A DNA stretch of 64,000 nt from Rutidosis leptorrhynchoides (Eukaryota; Streptophyta; Magnoliopsida; Asterales; Asteraceae). A model generated the notes under the pieces. The model had not been told where the DNA came from, made no database searches, and worked only from the letters and a program-made list of their open reading frames with translations. Shown piece by piece: positions 1 through 11,786 of the stretch. The DNA lies in NCBI RefSeq assembly GCF_046630445.1, contig NC_092341.1:30332001-30396000 (forward strand), read 5' to 3'. Position 1 is the first letter of the stretch. The number at the start of each line of letters is the position of its first letter. Both the position numbers and the translations under genes were made by a program.

Positions 1-651
1 ATTGACGCGAATCCTAAAGATAGATCTATTGGGCCTAACAAACCCCATCCAAAGTACCGGATGCTTTAGTACTTCGAAATTTATATCATATCCGAAGGGT
101 GTCCCGGAATGATGGGGATATTCTTAAATATGCATCTTGTTAATGTCGGTTACCAGGTGTTCACCATATGAATGATTTTTATATCTATGTATGGGATGTG
201 TATTGAACTATGAAATCTTGTGGTCTATTGTTACGATTTGATATATATAGGTTAAACCTATAACTCACCAACATTTTTGTTGACGTTTAAAGCATGTTTA
301 TTCTCAGGTGAATACTAAGAGCTTCCGCTGTTGCATACTAAAATAAGGACAAGATTTGGAGTCCATGTTTGTATGATATTGTGTAAAAACTGCATTCAAG
401 AAACTGATTTCGATGTAACATATTTGTATTGTAAACCATTATGTAATGGTCGTGTGTAAACAGGATATTTTAGATTATCATTATTTGATAATCTACGTAA
501 AGCTTTTTAAACCTTTATTTATGAAATAAAGGTTATGGTTTGTTTTATAAATGAATGCAGTCTTTGAAAAACATCTCATATAGAGGTCAAAACCTCGCAA
601 CGAAATCAATTAATATGGAACGTTTTTAATCAATAAGAACGGGACATTTCA
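1..651 (+). mobile_element. Ty3/Gypsy LTR, 3' end only, cut by window edge
   Basis: This is the terminal 651 bases of an LTR ending in GGGACATTTCA. It is the reverse complement of the LTR starts at 14338, 24191, 47395, 51058 and 60928. Small shared variants place it nearest the copies at 51058 and 60928. It stops abruptly at 651 and is followed by pol sequence of another Gypsy element, so it is an insertion into that element. The first flanking bases AAGAA (652-656) would be the target-site duplication. Whether it belongs to a whole element or is a solo LTR cannot be seen. Age cannot be estimated without the partner LTR. Confidence 0.9.
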
Positions 652-3456
652 AAGAATTGCTTGGATTACCACCGCCGAGAGCCGTAGAGTTTCAGATCGA
701 CTTAGTGCCAGGAGCTGCACCTGTAGCTCGCGCACCTTATAGACTCGCACCTTCTGAGATGCAAGAATTACAGAGTCAACTACAAGAATTACTTGACCGA
801 GGATTTATCCAACCAAGTTTCTCGCCTTGGGGCGCACCTGTGTTGTTTGTGAAGAAGAAGGATGGATCCTTCCGTATGTGTATCGACTACCGTGAACTCA
901 ACAAATTGACAATCAAGAATCGGTATCCTCTTCCACGAATTGATGACCTTTTTGATCAACTACAAGGATCGAGTGTCTACTCAAAGATCGATTTGCGATC
1001 CGGCTATCACCAGTTGAGGGTGAAGGAAAGTGACGTGATGAAGACTGCATTCAGGACCCGTTATGGTCATTATGAGTTTCTCGTGATGCCATTCGGTTTG
1101 ACAAATGCACCTGCCGTGTTCATGGACCTCATGAATCGTGTCTGCAAGCCTTACTTGGACAAGTTTGTCATCGTCTTCATAAATGATATCCTCATCTACT
1201 CAAAGAGCGAAGAAGAACATGAGCAACACCTCCGATTAGTAATTGAACTCTTGAGACAAGAGCAACTTTACGCCAAATTCTCCAAGTGTGAATTTTGGTT
1301 GAAGGAAGTTCAATTTCTGGGTCATGTTATGAGCGACCAGGGTATCAAAGTTGATCCTGCCAAGATTGAAGCCATCAGCAAGTGGGAGACCCCACTACAC
1401 CAACTCACATTCGCCAATTCCTAGGTCTCGCCGGTTATTACCGAAGGTTTATCGAAGGTTTCTCTCTGATTGCGCGTCCATTGACCGCGCTAACTCACAA
1501 GGGCAAGAAGTTCATTTGGGAACCCGCACACGAATCAGCATTCCAAACTTTGAAGAAGAAGTTAACCACCGCACCTATCCTATCACTTCCTGAGGGCAGT
1601 GACGACTTTATTGTTTATTGTGATGCATCGAAGAGTGGTTTTGGTTGTGTACTGATGCAACGATCAAAAGTTATTGCCTATGCCTCCCGCCAATTAAAGA
1701 TTCACGAGCGGAACTACACTACTCATGATCTTGAACTTGGAGCCGTTGTCTTTGCGATCAAATTGTGGAGACATTATTTGTATGGAACTAAGAGCACTAT
1801 CTTCACCGATCACAAGAGTCTCCAGCACATCTTCGATCAGAAGCAACTGAATATGAGACAGCGTCAATGGATCGAGACACTCAACGACTACGATTGTGAA
1901 CTCCGTTATCATCCTGGCAAGGCCAATGTTGTAGCTGACGCTTTAAGCCGAAAGGAGAGGACGACACCTCTTCGTGTTAGGGCTCTGAACATCACCATCC
2001 ATTCGAACCTCAACAGTCAGATCCGAGTAGCCCAAGAAGAGGCCCTCAAGGAGGAAAACATATCTCATGAACATTTGAACATACTTGTCTCTCGATTCGA
2101 GGTTAGGGAGTCTGGACTCCGATGTTATGCCGGAAGAATTTGGGTACCTCTTTATGGAGATCTACGGAACCTTATACTTGATGAAGCACACAAGTCGAGA
2201 TATTCGATTCATCCTGGAAAGGGCAAAATGTACCACGACCTTAAAGAACAGTATTGGTGGCCGAATCTTAAGAAGGACGTTGCGACTTATGTTGGTAAGT
2301 GTTTGACTTGCTCGAAGGTTAAAGCCGAGCATCAGAGACCTTTTGGGTTACTTCAACAGCCAGAAATCCCGCAATGGAAGTGGGAAAGGATCACAATGGA
2401 TTTCATTACTAAGCTGCCGAAGACGGTGGGCGGATACGATACTATTTGGGTTATTGTTGACCGCCTTATCAAATCTGCACACTTTCTAGCGATGAAGGAA
2501 ACAGATACAATGGAAAGACTTGCCCAATTATACATCAAAGAGGTTGTACCTCGTCATGGTGTACCTTTATCGATCATCTCCGATCGCGATCCCCGTTTTG
2601 CTTCTAGATTTTGGCGTTCTTTGCAAGAAGCCATGGGAACTCATCTTGACATGAGTACTGCTTATCACCTCAGACTGACGGACAAAGTGAACGAACGATT
2701 CAGACCTTGGAGGACATGTTGCGTGCATGTGTCATTGATTTCGGAAAGGCCTGGGAAAGGCATTTGCCACTCGCCAAATTCTCGTACAACAACAGTTATC
2801 ACTCGAGCATTAATGCTGCACCTTTTGAAGCATTGTATGGCCGCAAGTGCCGATCTCCTATTTGTTGTGCCGAAGTAGGCGAAAAGCAAATCACCGGACC
2901 CGAGGTAGTCCACGAAACGACGAAGAAGATTGCTCAGATTCAAGCTAGACTTAAGACTGCTCGTGACCGTCAAAAGAGTTATGCCGATCTTAAACGTAAA
3001 GTCTTTGAATTCAACGTTGGTGATCGTGTAATGTTGAAGGTTGCACCTTGGAAAGGTGTGATCAATTTTGGAAAACGTGGAAAGTTAAACCCACGATACA
3101 TTGGTCCTTTTGAAATCTTGGAACGTGTTGGACCCGTTGCCTACCGTTTGGATCTACCAGCACAATTGAGCTCAGTTCATCCTACCTTCCACGTGTCAAA
3201 CTTAAAGAAGTGTCTTGCTGCACCTGAACTTATCATACCACTTGAGGAACTTACAATTGACGACAAACTCCACTTCGTGGAAGAGCCTGTTGAGATTATG
3301 GATTGTGAGATCAAAACTTTGAAACGCAACAAGATTTCGATCGTCCGAGTACGATGGAATGCCAAACGAGGACCTGAGTTTACTTGGGAGCGAGAGGATC
3401 AAATGATGCGGAAGTATCCTGACCTTTTCCCGACTCCTCCATCTACCTCAGCTTAA
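652..3456 (+). pseudogene. Decayed Gypsy pol (RT, RNase H, integrase, chromodomain end)
   Basis: Parts in order are: the end of the protease-RT linker; reverse transcriptase with the [16 protein letters not shown] block; RNase H with [14 protein letters not shown]; the integrase zinc-binding region ([12 protein letters not shown]) and core ([15 protein letters not shown]); and a C-terminal chromodomain-like tail ([10 protein letters not shown]) ending in a stop near 3456. This order (RT-RNase H-integrase-chromodomain) is diagnostic of a chromoviral Ty3/Gypsy element, and the tail resembles the Tekay clade. The reading frame is interrupted a few times, so this is a fossil. Confidence 0.9.
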
Positions 3457-3473
3457 ATTTCGGGACGAAATTT

Positions 3474-3491
3474 TCTTTAACAGGTGGGTAG
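3474..3491 (+). promoter_or_regulatory. Polypurine tract of the plus-strand Gypsy element
   Basis: The purine-rich stretch AACAGGTGGGTAG lies directly before the LTR start TGTAACGACC. It corresponds to the tract next to the 3' LTR in the minus-strand Gypsy elements, where the same core reads TTAACGGGTAGGTAC. It would prime plus-strand DNA synthesis. Confidence 0.7.
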
Positions 3492-6444
3492 TGTAACGAC
3501 CCTGGATTTTCCAACGTTAATTTATTAATAATTATTATTATTAATACGTGTGATTAAACAAATGTATGTTATTACATTTACATGTTGCCATGATTGCCCG
3601 TACTTGACTTTAATTGCCCGAAACGTCTTTGTGACACCCGAGACTTACACGAATAATATTTTTAAATATTATTTACATTCATGATTGATTTTATTAATCA
3701 TTTTAATTAACTAAGGTTATTAGTTAATTACTTGGGCTTTAATTAGTTTAACTTGTGAATTAATGGAACTTGGGCTTGTTTAGTGTAATGGACTCATGAA
3801 TTTAGATTTGCAAGCCCACCCTACATCTTCATGGACTTCATTAGCCCATGTCTTTCATATGTAAGTATCATTTTAGATGGTAACTAGTTAGTTTTATGCA
3901 CATTGGAATCTAGTTGCTTGTTATCCCCATGCATGCACCTCAAGTAACCACCTTTAAGGACAATCTCATGCTAGTAACCATTAAACACTTGCCTTCCCCT
4001 TTTTTTTTGAGCTGCTGACCGTGGGCCTTAGATGGCTTGGAGAGCATTTTGGTTTCATTTTTCATTACTTCACTCTCTTGTTTTCTCTCATTCAAACACA
4101 CACTTCAACTTGCTTCATTTTTTTCTCTCATCCTTCTCTACATTTTGTAAGTAACAAAGCTTGAGTTCTTCCCTTTCTTCTCTCTTAAAACCGTAGCCTT
4201 TGGCTACCAAGATCATCATCATCTTTTGTTACTTGTTGTTTGATTACTTGTTTGTTAATTATTACCTACTTACTAGTTGTTGTTATTTATTACTTGCTTA
4301 CTAGTTTCAAGAATCAACACTTTAGTTTGATTCTTCATAATATCTTGTATTTTTCAAGAACACAAGAACATAAACTTACTAGTTTATGATTCTACTTTTA
4401 TTGTTTCAAAGATTGTAAGTTCATGTGTTGAAATCATACTTGTAGTTCTTGAAGTAAACTTAAAGTTTACTTTACTTAAAGATCAAACTTTGGTTGAATC
4501 TTTAAAAGTATGAACAACCATGAACCTTTTACTTATTTACTTAGTTTATCTCTTTATATCATGCACTTTAATTTCATGTTTGTTAGTTAAATGGTCAAGT
4601 ACTACAAGTTAGTCTTGATCTCATTAATCTTGAACTAAAAGTTAACTTGAAAGTTCAAGAACACATAAATAAGCTTCTTTAACTATAACTTTGTACACTT
4701 ATGCTTGATCTAGGCTTTTGAGTCTTGAATCTTCAAGATCTAACTAAGAACTATGTTCTACTACTTAAGATCTTGATTTCATAAGTTTACTTCAAGTTTG
4801 TAATTTGTTTTTACTTTTAAAGTTCATGTAAGTGTTAGATCTAAGACCTTGATGTAACTTTGGTTCATCAACTTCATACAACTCTTAAGTGAGTTGATCT
4901 ACATGTCTTAGACTCACACTTGTGTCATAATTGTCAAAACTTAGTTAGTATTACTTTTACATTTCATGTATGTGCTAAATCTAAGACTTTGATGAAACTT
5001 TGGTTCATCAAAACACTTGCAACACTTAAGTGAGTTGTGCTTCATGTCTTAGACTTGCACTTGGGTTATGATGGTCAAACCATGGTAAAGATGATGTAAA
5101 CACATCAATGAGTTGTACACTTGAAGCTATATGCATCAAGGATGAGAACCATGATGAACGTCAAGCACCAAAACCCACCGGAACCCACTTATCTTTCTGC
5201 TTCTGCTTACAGCCTACTGTTCTGCTGTTTCTGTAACATACCACTAAACCTAGGCTGCTGTAACCTTGATTTTCAAATAGGTCTTTTCGAGTAGATAATT
5301 TTTCGTTTAATACTCATCTTAATCCGAGTTACGGTTTAGGATTTATGGCCCTCCGATCGTCACTATGTCCTTTAACGTTGTGCAGAAATTTCTGACCTAC
5401 TCGCACTTAGACCGTCGTCACGGTCAAACGAAGACGAGTTTGCTTCTGTAAATTTTACCACACTTAAAGGACTCATATACGGAGCCATGACCACTAGTCT
5501 CACCTTAATTCAATAAGGGTAGAGGCCGTGGTGACTGATCGAAGTCAGCCTTTGTTTTAAACTACTTTCATAAACGAAACTTACTTTACGCCTTTTGTTT
5601 GATGATGAATGATGATGACCCTTAAGACCTTATTTACATACTTTTAAACCTATTCGGACGATTTACTGACTTAGTACTATTTGACTTAGGTTGAGGACCC
5701 GTTTGGACGACCTTCATTACTTGCTTACTTTTCCCGACTCGACTTTACCGCTACTTTATCATTGTGAGTTATAGCATTCCCTTTTTACTTTAACTTATTT
5801 TGGGAACTGAGAATACATGCGAATTTTATGTTTTACATACTAGGCACGAATAAACATTCCCTTTAGCTCGGTAACGTTTAATCATTGGTTTTTGAACCGT
5901 GAACGCGAATCTTAGATATGGATCCATAGGGTTTGACATCCCCACTCGGGCTAGTAGCGCTAGCATTTAACGAGTGTTTAATACTTCGTAAACATACGCA
6001 CTTGCCAAGTGTACTTTCAGGGGGTATAAACGTTAAGTTAGTTACCAAGTGCCCACGGTTAACATATACTTTATCATACTGTTTTGAAACGCTCTTTGTA
6101 GCACTGAAATCTTGTGGCCTACCTTACTTACTGTTATACTTAAACTATAGCTCACCAACCTTTGTGTTGACATTTTTAAGCATGTTTTTCTCAGGTGCTT
6201 AAGGTTAGCTTCCGCTGTGTACTAGTCGTGCTGTAGACACCCGCTGCTTAGAGTTGTCATCGCATGAACTACTTTACCTTGCATTCAAACTTTAGTACTT
6301 TTGAACTATGACTTGTAACGACCATTGTGGTCACATACACTTATTATTTGCTTCTACTTAGTGAAGCGTGCTTTTAGATTGTAAAACATTTGATGTCGGT
6401 TATGACGTCACCTGTTTATAGTGAATGCAACTTCTTTTATTACA
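3492..6444 (+). repeat. 3' LTR of the plus-strand Gypsy element (2.95 kb)
   Basis: It starts TGTAACGACC directly after the polypurine tract and probably ends in ATTACA at 6444. This gives matched ends TGTAA...TTACA. The following GCATA would be the target-site duplication, but the other end is outside the window. The last 400 bases are recognisably related to the ends of the other Gypsy LTRs (the TTGACATTTTTAAGCATG block and the CTCAGGTG block). I see no coding sequence; short frames here are noise. Confidence 0.75.
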
Positions 6445-6769
6445 GCATATAGTAATTAACCTTGTAATGATCCTGCTGTTGATGATTCGTACACGATGAT
6501 TTTGTACGGGGCATCACATGAGTAATACTAAAAACCGGAAGGATGATCAAAAACACAGTATCAGGATTACTGCAAAAGAACAGTAAAATGAACTGTATAA
6601 GTATCTTGTTTTCGAGGTATTTGAATATTTGATCAAGCCTGAAACTGCAGAAGGTTTGGAGCTTCAAATAGAAGATATTGATTACCAGCATCACTCATCA
6701 CATGTAGAATGAAGCTCTAGTTTTTGGTTCTGTCTTCAATATTTAAAGTTCAAATGCTAATTAAGATGC
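6445..6769. other. Host intergenic sequence upstream of U2-like unit 1
   Basis: This is non-coding host sequence. Bases 6600-6690 are similar to 7745-7820 (both contain a GAAGG-TTGGAG-TTCAA-TAGAAGATA block), so this is an internal host duplication. Bases 6690-6770 are similar to 29195-29250 plus 34411-34445, the sequence before U2-like unit 3. Confidence 0.6.
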
Positions 6770-6819
6770 ATTCCACATTTCCCAAACTAAAGAAACTAAC
6801 AAGAAACATTTTATTAAAA
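6770..6819 (+). promoter_or_regulatory. Degenerate plant snRNA promoter (USE + TATA), unit 1
   Basis: ATTCCACATTT at 6770-6780 resembles the plant upstream sequence element RTCCCACATCG. TTTATTAAA near 6810 resembles the TATA box. The USE-like site lies about 75 bases and the TATA about 35 bases before the U2-like start, as in plant Pol II snRNA genes. The same pair, similarly spaced, occurs at two other sites in the window, each before a U2-like start. Confidence 0.55.
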
Positions 6820-6844
6820 TTAGAGGCTTACGATCAGAAAAGGC

Positions 6845-6970
6845 ATACCTTTCTCGGTCTTTTGGCTAAGACCACCACGGTAGCTTGGTTTTAGTCTCTT
6901 TACGAGTCGCCTTCGTTTTACACTACTGCCTTGGCCTATATCACCCCTCTAAATTTTAGTCCAAAAGTGT
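6845..6970 (+). pseudogene. U2 snRNA-like pseudogene, unit 1
   Basis: The first 31 bases follow the plant U2 snRNA 5' end closely (ATACCTTTCTCGG, then CTTTTGGCTAAGA). The rest decays fast: the branch-point recognition region and Sm site are not recognisable, so no function is expected. U2 base-pairs with the intron branch site in the spliceosome; this copy keeps only the first stem-loop. The USE/TATA-like promoter remains upstream, so it derives from a DNA-level duplication of a U2 gene and not from a retrocopy of the RNA. Confidence 0.6.
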
Positions 6971-7310
6971 GTGGTTTGTGCTAGATAGAAACAGCTTAAA
7001 AGAATAGAAATCTAGTCTAAAGTGGTCTAAGAAGCTATAAAGTTAAATCAGGATATACTTAAAGAAAGTTCACCTACGCATAGTTCTAATACCTCTAAAA
7101 GACACAGGCAAGGTTGAAGAAATCGCTTCTTGGGTTAAACTCCCCTGAGTTTTCGGTCGAGTTGGCCGATGTTTGCAACAATGCAAATAGCTAATTAGAA
7201 TTTGGTATGATTATTAATAAGAAATCATGTGAATTGTGTGTATCAATACCAATATACCATTGCAAGGAGGTGGTATGATTGACTATAAATACCACCCTTC
7301 TACCCCTTGG

Positions 7311-7312
<2 letters not shown>
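6971..7312. other. Host intergenic sequence, no gene seen
   Basis: AT-rich non-coding sequence between U2-like unit 1 and the CA microsatellite. No reading frame, RNA gene or repeat is recognised. Confidence 0.5.

Positions 7313-7396
<84 letters not shown>
7313..7396. repeat. (CA)n microsatellite
   Basis: About 42 AC dinucleotides run with one interrupting AA. Two overlapping Thr/His-repeat frames here are artefacts of the repeat. Confidence 0.97.
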
Positions 7397-7399
<3 letters not shown>

Positions 7400-7502
7400 T
7401 ACTTATAATCAACTCCACTCAACCTTGTAATACACTAATTCATGTGGCAATAAGATTTATTTAATAACTGCTACTATATATATGCATGTACATGATCATA
7501 TA

Positions 7503-7660
7503 CACATCTGTTCATCATACTACACTCTTTTCATCACTGTGATTGACTCAAATACACGAATTCATCCATTTAGGTGATCAACACATCTATTCATCATACT
7601 ACACTGTTCATCACATGCTCATATACACCTGTTCATCATACTACACTCTGTTCATCACAA
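7503..7660. repeat. Degenerate tandem repeat (TTCATCATACTACACT units)
   Basis: Three imperfect copies contain TTCATCATACTACACT followed by TTCATCAC, at about 7510, 7588 and 7632. The spacing is irregular. The function is unknown and the stretch lies in non-coding host sequence. Confidence 0.7.
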
Positions 7661-8195
7661 GTGTTTTTTCTTAGTGCTAGAAATTAAACAACATGTAAAA
7701 AGTTTATTATAAAAATACAGAAATTGGTAACGTGAAAGAATCTCGTTTTTGACATCGTTAATTATACCTGAACTGTAGAAGGCTTGGAGTTTCAACTAGA
7801 AGATAATGATTGCCAGCAAGAAAACAAGATTTATAATTTCATATCAAACTATTAACAAAACCGGATTTATAATTTCATATGCATATATAGTACTGAAAGA
7901 GGCAGGGCCAAATTCCATATGCATCTTTTAACACAAGTACACCTTAATGTTAAGAGTATCTATACAAGGCGAAATGAGCTATCAAATGAAACATTTCTCA
8001 CACAATTTTTTAAAATTCATATCAAAAGTACCCATGTCACATGATATTATTAAATAAACCCCTAGCAGCTCAATTCACCTTACATATCCCAAAAAATATA
8101 GAAAAAAGTTGCAAGGAAGCAAGATTAACTTAGATAATTATATGCCAAAGAATAAATTTAGTATTTCAAACAATTGAACAAAAGATGAATATGTT
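7661..8195. other. Host sequence 3' of the F-box gene, no gene seen
   Basis: AT-rich non-coding sequence downstream of the minus-strand F-box gene. It contains the second copy of the block also found at 6600-6690. Part of it may be 3' untranslated region of the F-box gene, but I see no clear signal. Confidence 0.5.
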
Positions 8196-8822
8196 CTACC
8201 AGTTTGGTTTCAACTCAAGTGAATAGTACCGATAGTGATCATTCAATCTGTCAAAGTCATCATCCAATCCGGCAAGAATACAATTGCAAGAATCTGTTAC
8301 AATTTCCCATTTTCCATTACCAGGATTCTTGACCTCGATGTCTTTTCGGTCAGACATTTTCTTTGCCATCACACTTATCATGGGCTTAAACAAGTCGCAA
8401 CAGTATTTATGACTAAATAACTTGCGACTATGTAGGGTCACGTATTTGGGATGGCAAATCATAATAAGTGCATCGAATAATGACACTTTCCGTTGAAAGT
8501 GTTCACGTAAATGTGTATCATATGATAAGTCTTCATCATCTGTATCATATGATAAGTCTTCATGATGTGTATCTGTATCATATGATAAGTGTTGCACGTT
8601 TTTAGATGGAATTGGGAAGCTTTTTTCACGATCCTCATTATCAGTGTTTGGCGACAGCTCACGACAAGTATATCTTATTTCGATATTAAACTTACTTGAT
8701 AAATCAAATAATTCTCTCATCGTAAGGTAGAAAGAATGATCAACATGATCCGACAATTGTAGTTTAAGCTTAATATATTCAGGAGCATTACTAGATGGAA
8801 ATAGGAGTCTAGGTATTGTTTG
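8196..8822 (-). pseudogene. Host F-box/LRR gene, C-terminal part
   Basis: This is the downstream half of a host F-box/LRR gene; the upstream half is at 11787-12828 and a Copia element lies between. Reading from the insertion point the frame is open and gives IPRLLFPSSNAPEYIKLKL, the stretch typical of the segment after the leucine-rich repeats in plant F-box/LRR proteins. A variable region follows with three imperfect copies of DLSYDT, encoded by short DNA repeats at 8518-8590. The tail IEVKNPGNGKWEIVTD resembles the FBD-like end of the family. The stop is at 8196. It would be the substrate-binding end of an SCF ubiquitin-ligase adaptor. It is separated from its promoter and F-box, so it is presumed dead. 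Confidence 0.8.
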
Positions 8823-9220
8823 TGTTGGAAACTAAACTTGATTGTGGGCTATTTGTTTTGGATTTGGGCTTGCAAGTATACAAATATTTTGGATCAAGAT
8901 TATAACCCATTATGTAGAAACTTCTTGTAATATGTAGTAGTGAAAGTGTGTAGAATGTGTGTAGAATAATCTTGTAAAATATCTAAGTCTAGAATTATCA
9001 TGAGAATACTTAGGAAATATCTAGATATTAGATGATGAAGTATTCTAGACTAGTCCATGGTGTAGTATAAATAGATGGATTCACCTCTCATTTGTAATCA
9101 AGCAACAAAGCAATTCAATAAGCAAATCAAGTAATAAACAAAGCCTTCAAGATCAATCAAACTTCTAAATCATCAATCATTTCTTCCACAAATAATATAC
9201 ATAACCTCCTATTTCTAACA
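8823..9220 (+). repeat. 5' LTR of the compact Copia element
   Basis: 398 bp, TGTTGGAAAC...TTTCTAACA, nearly identical to 11389-11786. A TATA-like TATAAATAG lies near 9066 and would be its promoter. Confidence 0.95.
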
Positions 9221-9223
9221 AAT

Positions 9224-9236
9224 TGGTATCAAGAGC
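9224..9236 (+). promoter_or_regulatory. Primer-binding site (Met-tRNA type)
   Basis: TGGTATCAAGAGC lies three bases after the 5' LTR and is the usual plant Copia primer site complementary to the 3' end of initiator Met-tRNA. Confidence 0.85.
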
Positions 9237-9262
9237 TTGGTTCGACAAGATGATGGCCAACA

Positions 9263-11401
9263 ATGTCCTCACATTTCCTCACAAAGGATAATTATGATCG
9301 ATGGAGCATCCAAATGAAGACCTTCCTAGGTGGACAAGACTTATGGGAGATTGTGGAGGAAGGCTATGAGGAACCTGCAGAAAAAGGTCCTCTCGGCAAG
9401 GAGAAAAAATTAATGAAGACGAACGATCAAAAGGCTCTTTCCATCATCCAACAAAGTGTAGATGATGGAGCTTTTGAGAAAATTGCAAGTGCAACCACCG
9501 CCAAGAAAGCATGGGAGATCTTGGAGAATTCTCACAAGGGAGTTGAAAAGGTGAAAAAGGTTCGACTACAAACACTACGAGGTGAGTTCGAATCCTTAAA
9601 TAAGAAAGACTCATAATCAATTTCCGATTATTTTACAAGAGTCTTGGCGATTGTCAATCAATTAAAGAGGAATGGTGAAACTCTAAGTGATGTAAGAGTC
9701 ATTGAGAAGATTCTTAGATCATTAGATTCAAAATTCAACTATATAGTCGTAGCCATCGAAGAATCTAAAGATCTAGAATCAATGACTATCGATGAACTCA
9801 TGGGTTCACTACAAGCCCATGAAGAGAGGTTCAATAAGAATAATAATGAGCCAATAAGCTATGAAGACGCAACAAAAAGCCAAAAGTGGAAATGTGCTAT
9901 GGACGAAGAGATTCAAGCAATCGAGAAGAATAATACGTGGGATCTTGCCACACTACTAAAGGGACATAAGGTTATTGGTGTAAAATGGGTGTACAAGGCC
10001 AAGAAGAATTCCAAAGGTGAAGTTGAAAGATATAAGGCAAGGTTGGTGGCGAAGGGATATAGTCAACGAGCCGGCATAGACTATGACGAGGTATTTGCTC
10101 CCGTTGCTCGTCTAGAAACTATAAGATTGATAATCTCACTTGCGGCTCAACATAATTGGAAGATTTATCAAATGGATGTCAAATCTGCGTTCCTTAATGG
10201 CCACTTAGAAGAAGAAGTCTATATAGAACAACCTTTGGGATACATCGTGAAAGGCCAAGAGAATAAGGTGCTAAAATTGAAAAAGGCCTTATACGGGTTG
10301 AAGCAAGTGCCTCGGGCATGGAATAGCAGGATAGACAAGTATTTCTAGCAGAATGACTTTACGAAATGCCCCCATGAGCATGCCCTCTACACCAAAGTTA
10401 GCAATGATGGAGATGTTATGATTGTGTGCCTATACGTGGATGACTTGATATTCACCGGTAGTAATCCCAAAATGTTTGAGGAGTTCAAGAAAGCAATGGT
10501 TCGGGAGTTCGAGATGACCGACATTGGACTTATGGCTTACTATCTTGGGATCGAGGTAAAACAAAAGAAATAAGGAATATTCATATCCCAAGAAGGTTAT
10601 GCGAATGAGGTGCTCAAGAAGTTTAAGATGAATGACTGCAAGTCAATGAATACACCGGTGGATTGCAATCTCAAATTGTCAAAAGATGATGAAGGATACT
10701 TGGTGGACCCAACACAATACAAGAGTTTGGTTGGAAGTCTGAGGTACCTAACCTGCACGAGGCCAGATATTCTCTACGGAGTTGGACTAGTAAGTCGATA
10801 CATGGAAGCACCTACAATAAATCACTTGAAGGCGGCCAAGAGGATACTTCGCTACATCAAAGGTACGATTGACTATGGCCTGTTTTATTCGCCTTCTGAG
10901 CACTTCAAGCTAGTTGGATACAGTGATAGTGATTGGGCTAGAGACATAGATGATCGTAAGAGTACGAGTGGTTTCGTGTTCTATATGGGAGATACGGCGT
11001 TCACATGGAGCTCGAAGAAGCAACCCATTGTGACTCTGTCAACGTGTGAAGCCGAGTTTGTAGCAGCAACATCGTGCACCTGTCATGCAATATGGCTCAG
11101 GAAGTTACTAAATGAGCTTAAGTTTTTTCAAAAGGAAGCTACGGAGATATATGTGGATAACAAGTCTGCGATTGCTCTAGCAAAGAATCCAGTCTTCCAT
11201 GATCGAAGCAAGCACATCGATACGAAATACCATTTCATCAGGGAGTGTGTTACAAATAAAGAGGTGCAGATAAAGTACACGAAGTCTTTCGACCAAGTTG
11301 CTGATATTTTCACAAAGCCTCTAAAACACGAGACTTTTCAGAGATTACGGAATATGCTCGGAGTGAAGAAATCAAGTTTAAGGGGGGCTGTTGGAAACTA
11401 A
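9263..11401 (+). pseudogene. Copia gag and RT-RNase H remnant
   Basis: The first part is a UBN2-type Copia gag (YDRWSIQMKTFLGGQDLWEI). It is followed by Copia reverse transcriptase ([41 protein letters not shown]) and RNase H (SDSDWARDIDDRKSTSGF, then VDNKSAIALAKNPVFHDRSK). The coding region ends a few bases inside the 3' LTR. The frame is interrupted a few times. Order and motifs fit the Tork/TNT1 group of Ty1/Copia. Confidence 0.9.
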
Positions 11402-11786
11402 ACTTGATTGTGGGCTATTTGTTTTGGATTTGGGCTTGCAAGTATACAAATATTTTGGATCAAGATTATAGCCCATTATGTAGAAACTTCTTGTAATATG
11501 TAGTAGTGAAAGTGTGTAGAATGTGTGTAGAATAATCTTGTAAAATATCTAAGTCTAGAATTATCATGAGAATACTTAGGAAATATCTAGATATTAGATG
11601 ATGAAGTATTCTAGACTAGTCCATGGTGTAGTATAAATAGATGGATTCACCTCTCATTTGTAATCAAGCAACAAAGCAATTCAATAAGCAAATCAAGTAA
11701 TAAACAAAGCCTTCAAGATCAATCAAACTTCTAAATCATCAATCATTTCTTCCACAAATAATATACATAACCTCCTATTTCTAACA
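11389..11786 (+). repeat. 3' LTR of the compact Copia element
   Basis: 398 bp, preceded by the polypurine tract AAGGGGGGC. The only difference I noticed from the 5' LTR is one base about 85 bases in. Confidence 0.95.

Larger units (their letters stand above)
652..6444 (+). mobile_element. Ty3/Gypsy (Tekay-like chromovirus), 3' part
   Basis: The 3' part of a plus-strand Gypsy element consists of pol from just before reverse transcriptase to the end, a polypurine tract, and one LTR. Its 5' part is displaced beyond the window by the LTR insertion ending at 651. It lies directly against host sequence on the right (from 6445). The protein is close to that of the minus-strand Gypsy elements in this window, but the LTR sequence is clearly different, so it is a related yet separate family. 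It is broken, with a few breaks in pol. Age is unknown because only one LTR is visible. Confidence 0.88.
8823..11786 (+). mobile_element. Ty1/Copia element, compact, very young
   Basis: A complete insertion with two 398-bp LTRs, a 5-bp target duplication GTTTG on both sides (8818-8822 and 11787-11791) and LTR ends TGTTGG...TAACA. By eye the LTRs differ at about one position, suggesting an age of roughly 0.1 million years. Between the LTRs I recognise a Met-tRNA primer site, gag and reverse transcriptase-RNase H, but no protease or integrase part. It is broken, with a few breaks, and probably moved using proteins from a related element. It lies inside the host F-box/LRR gene. Confidence 0.95.

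Noticed and set aside
7236-7464. Thr/His-repeat frames
   Set aside because: They are translations of the CA microsatellite in two phases.
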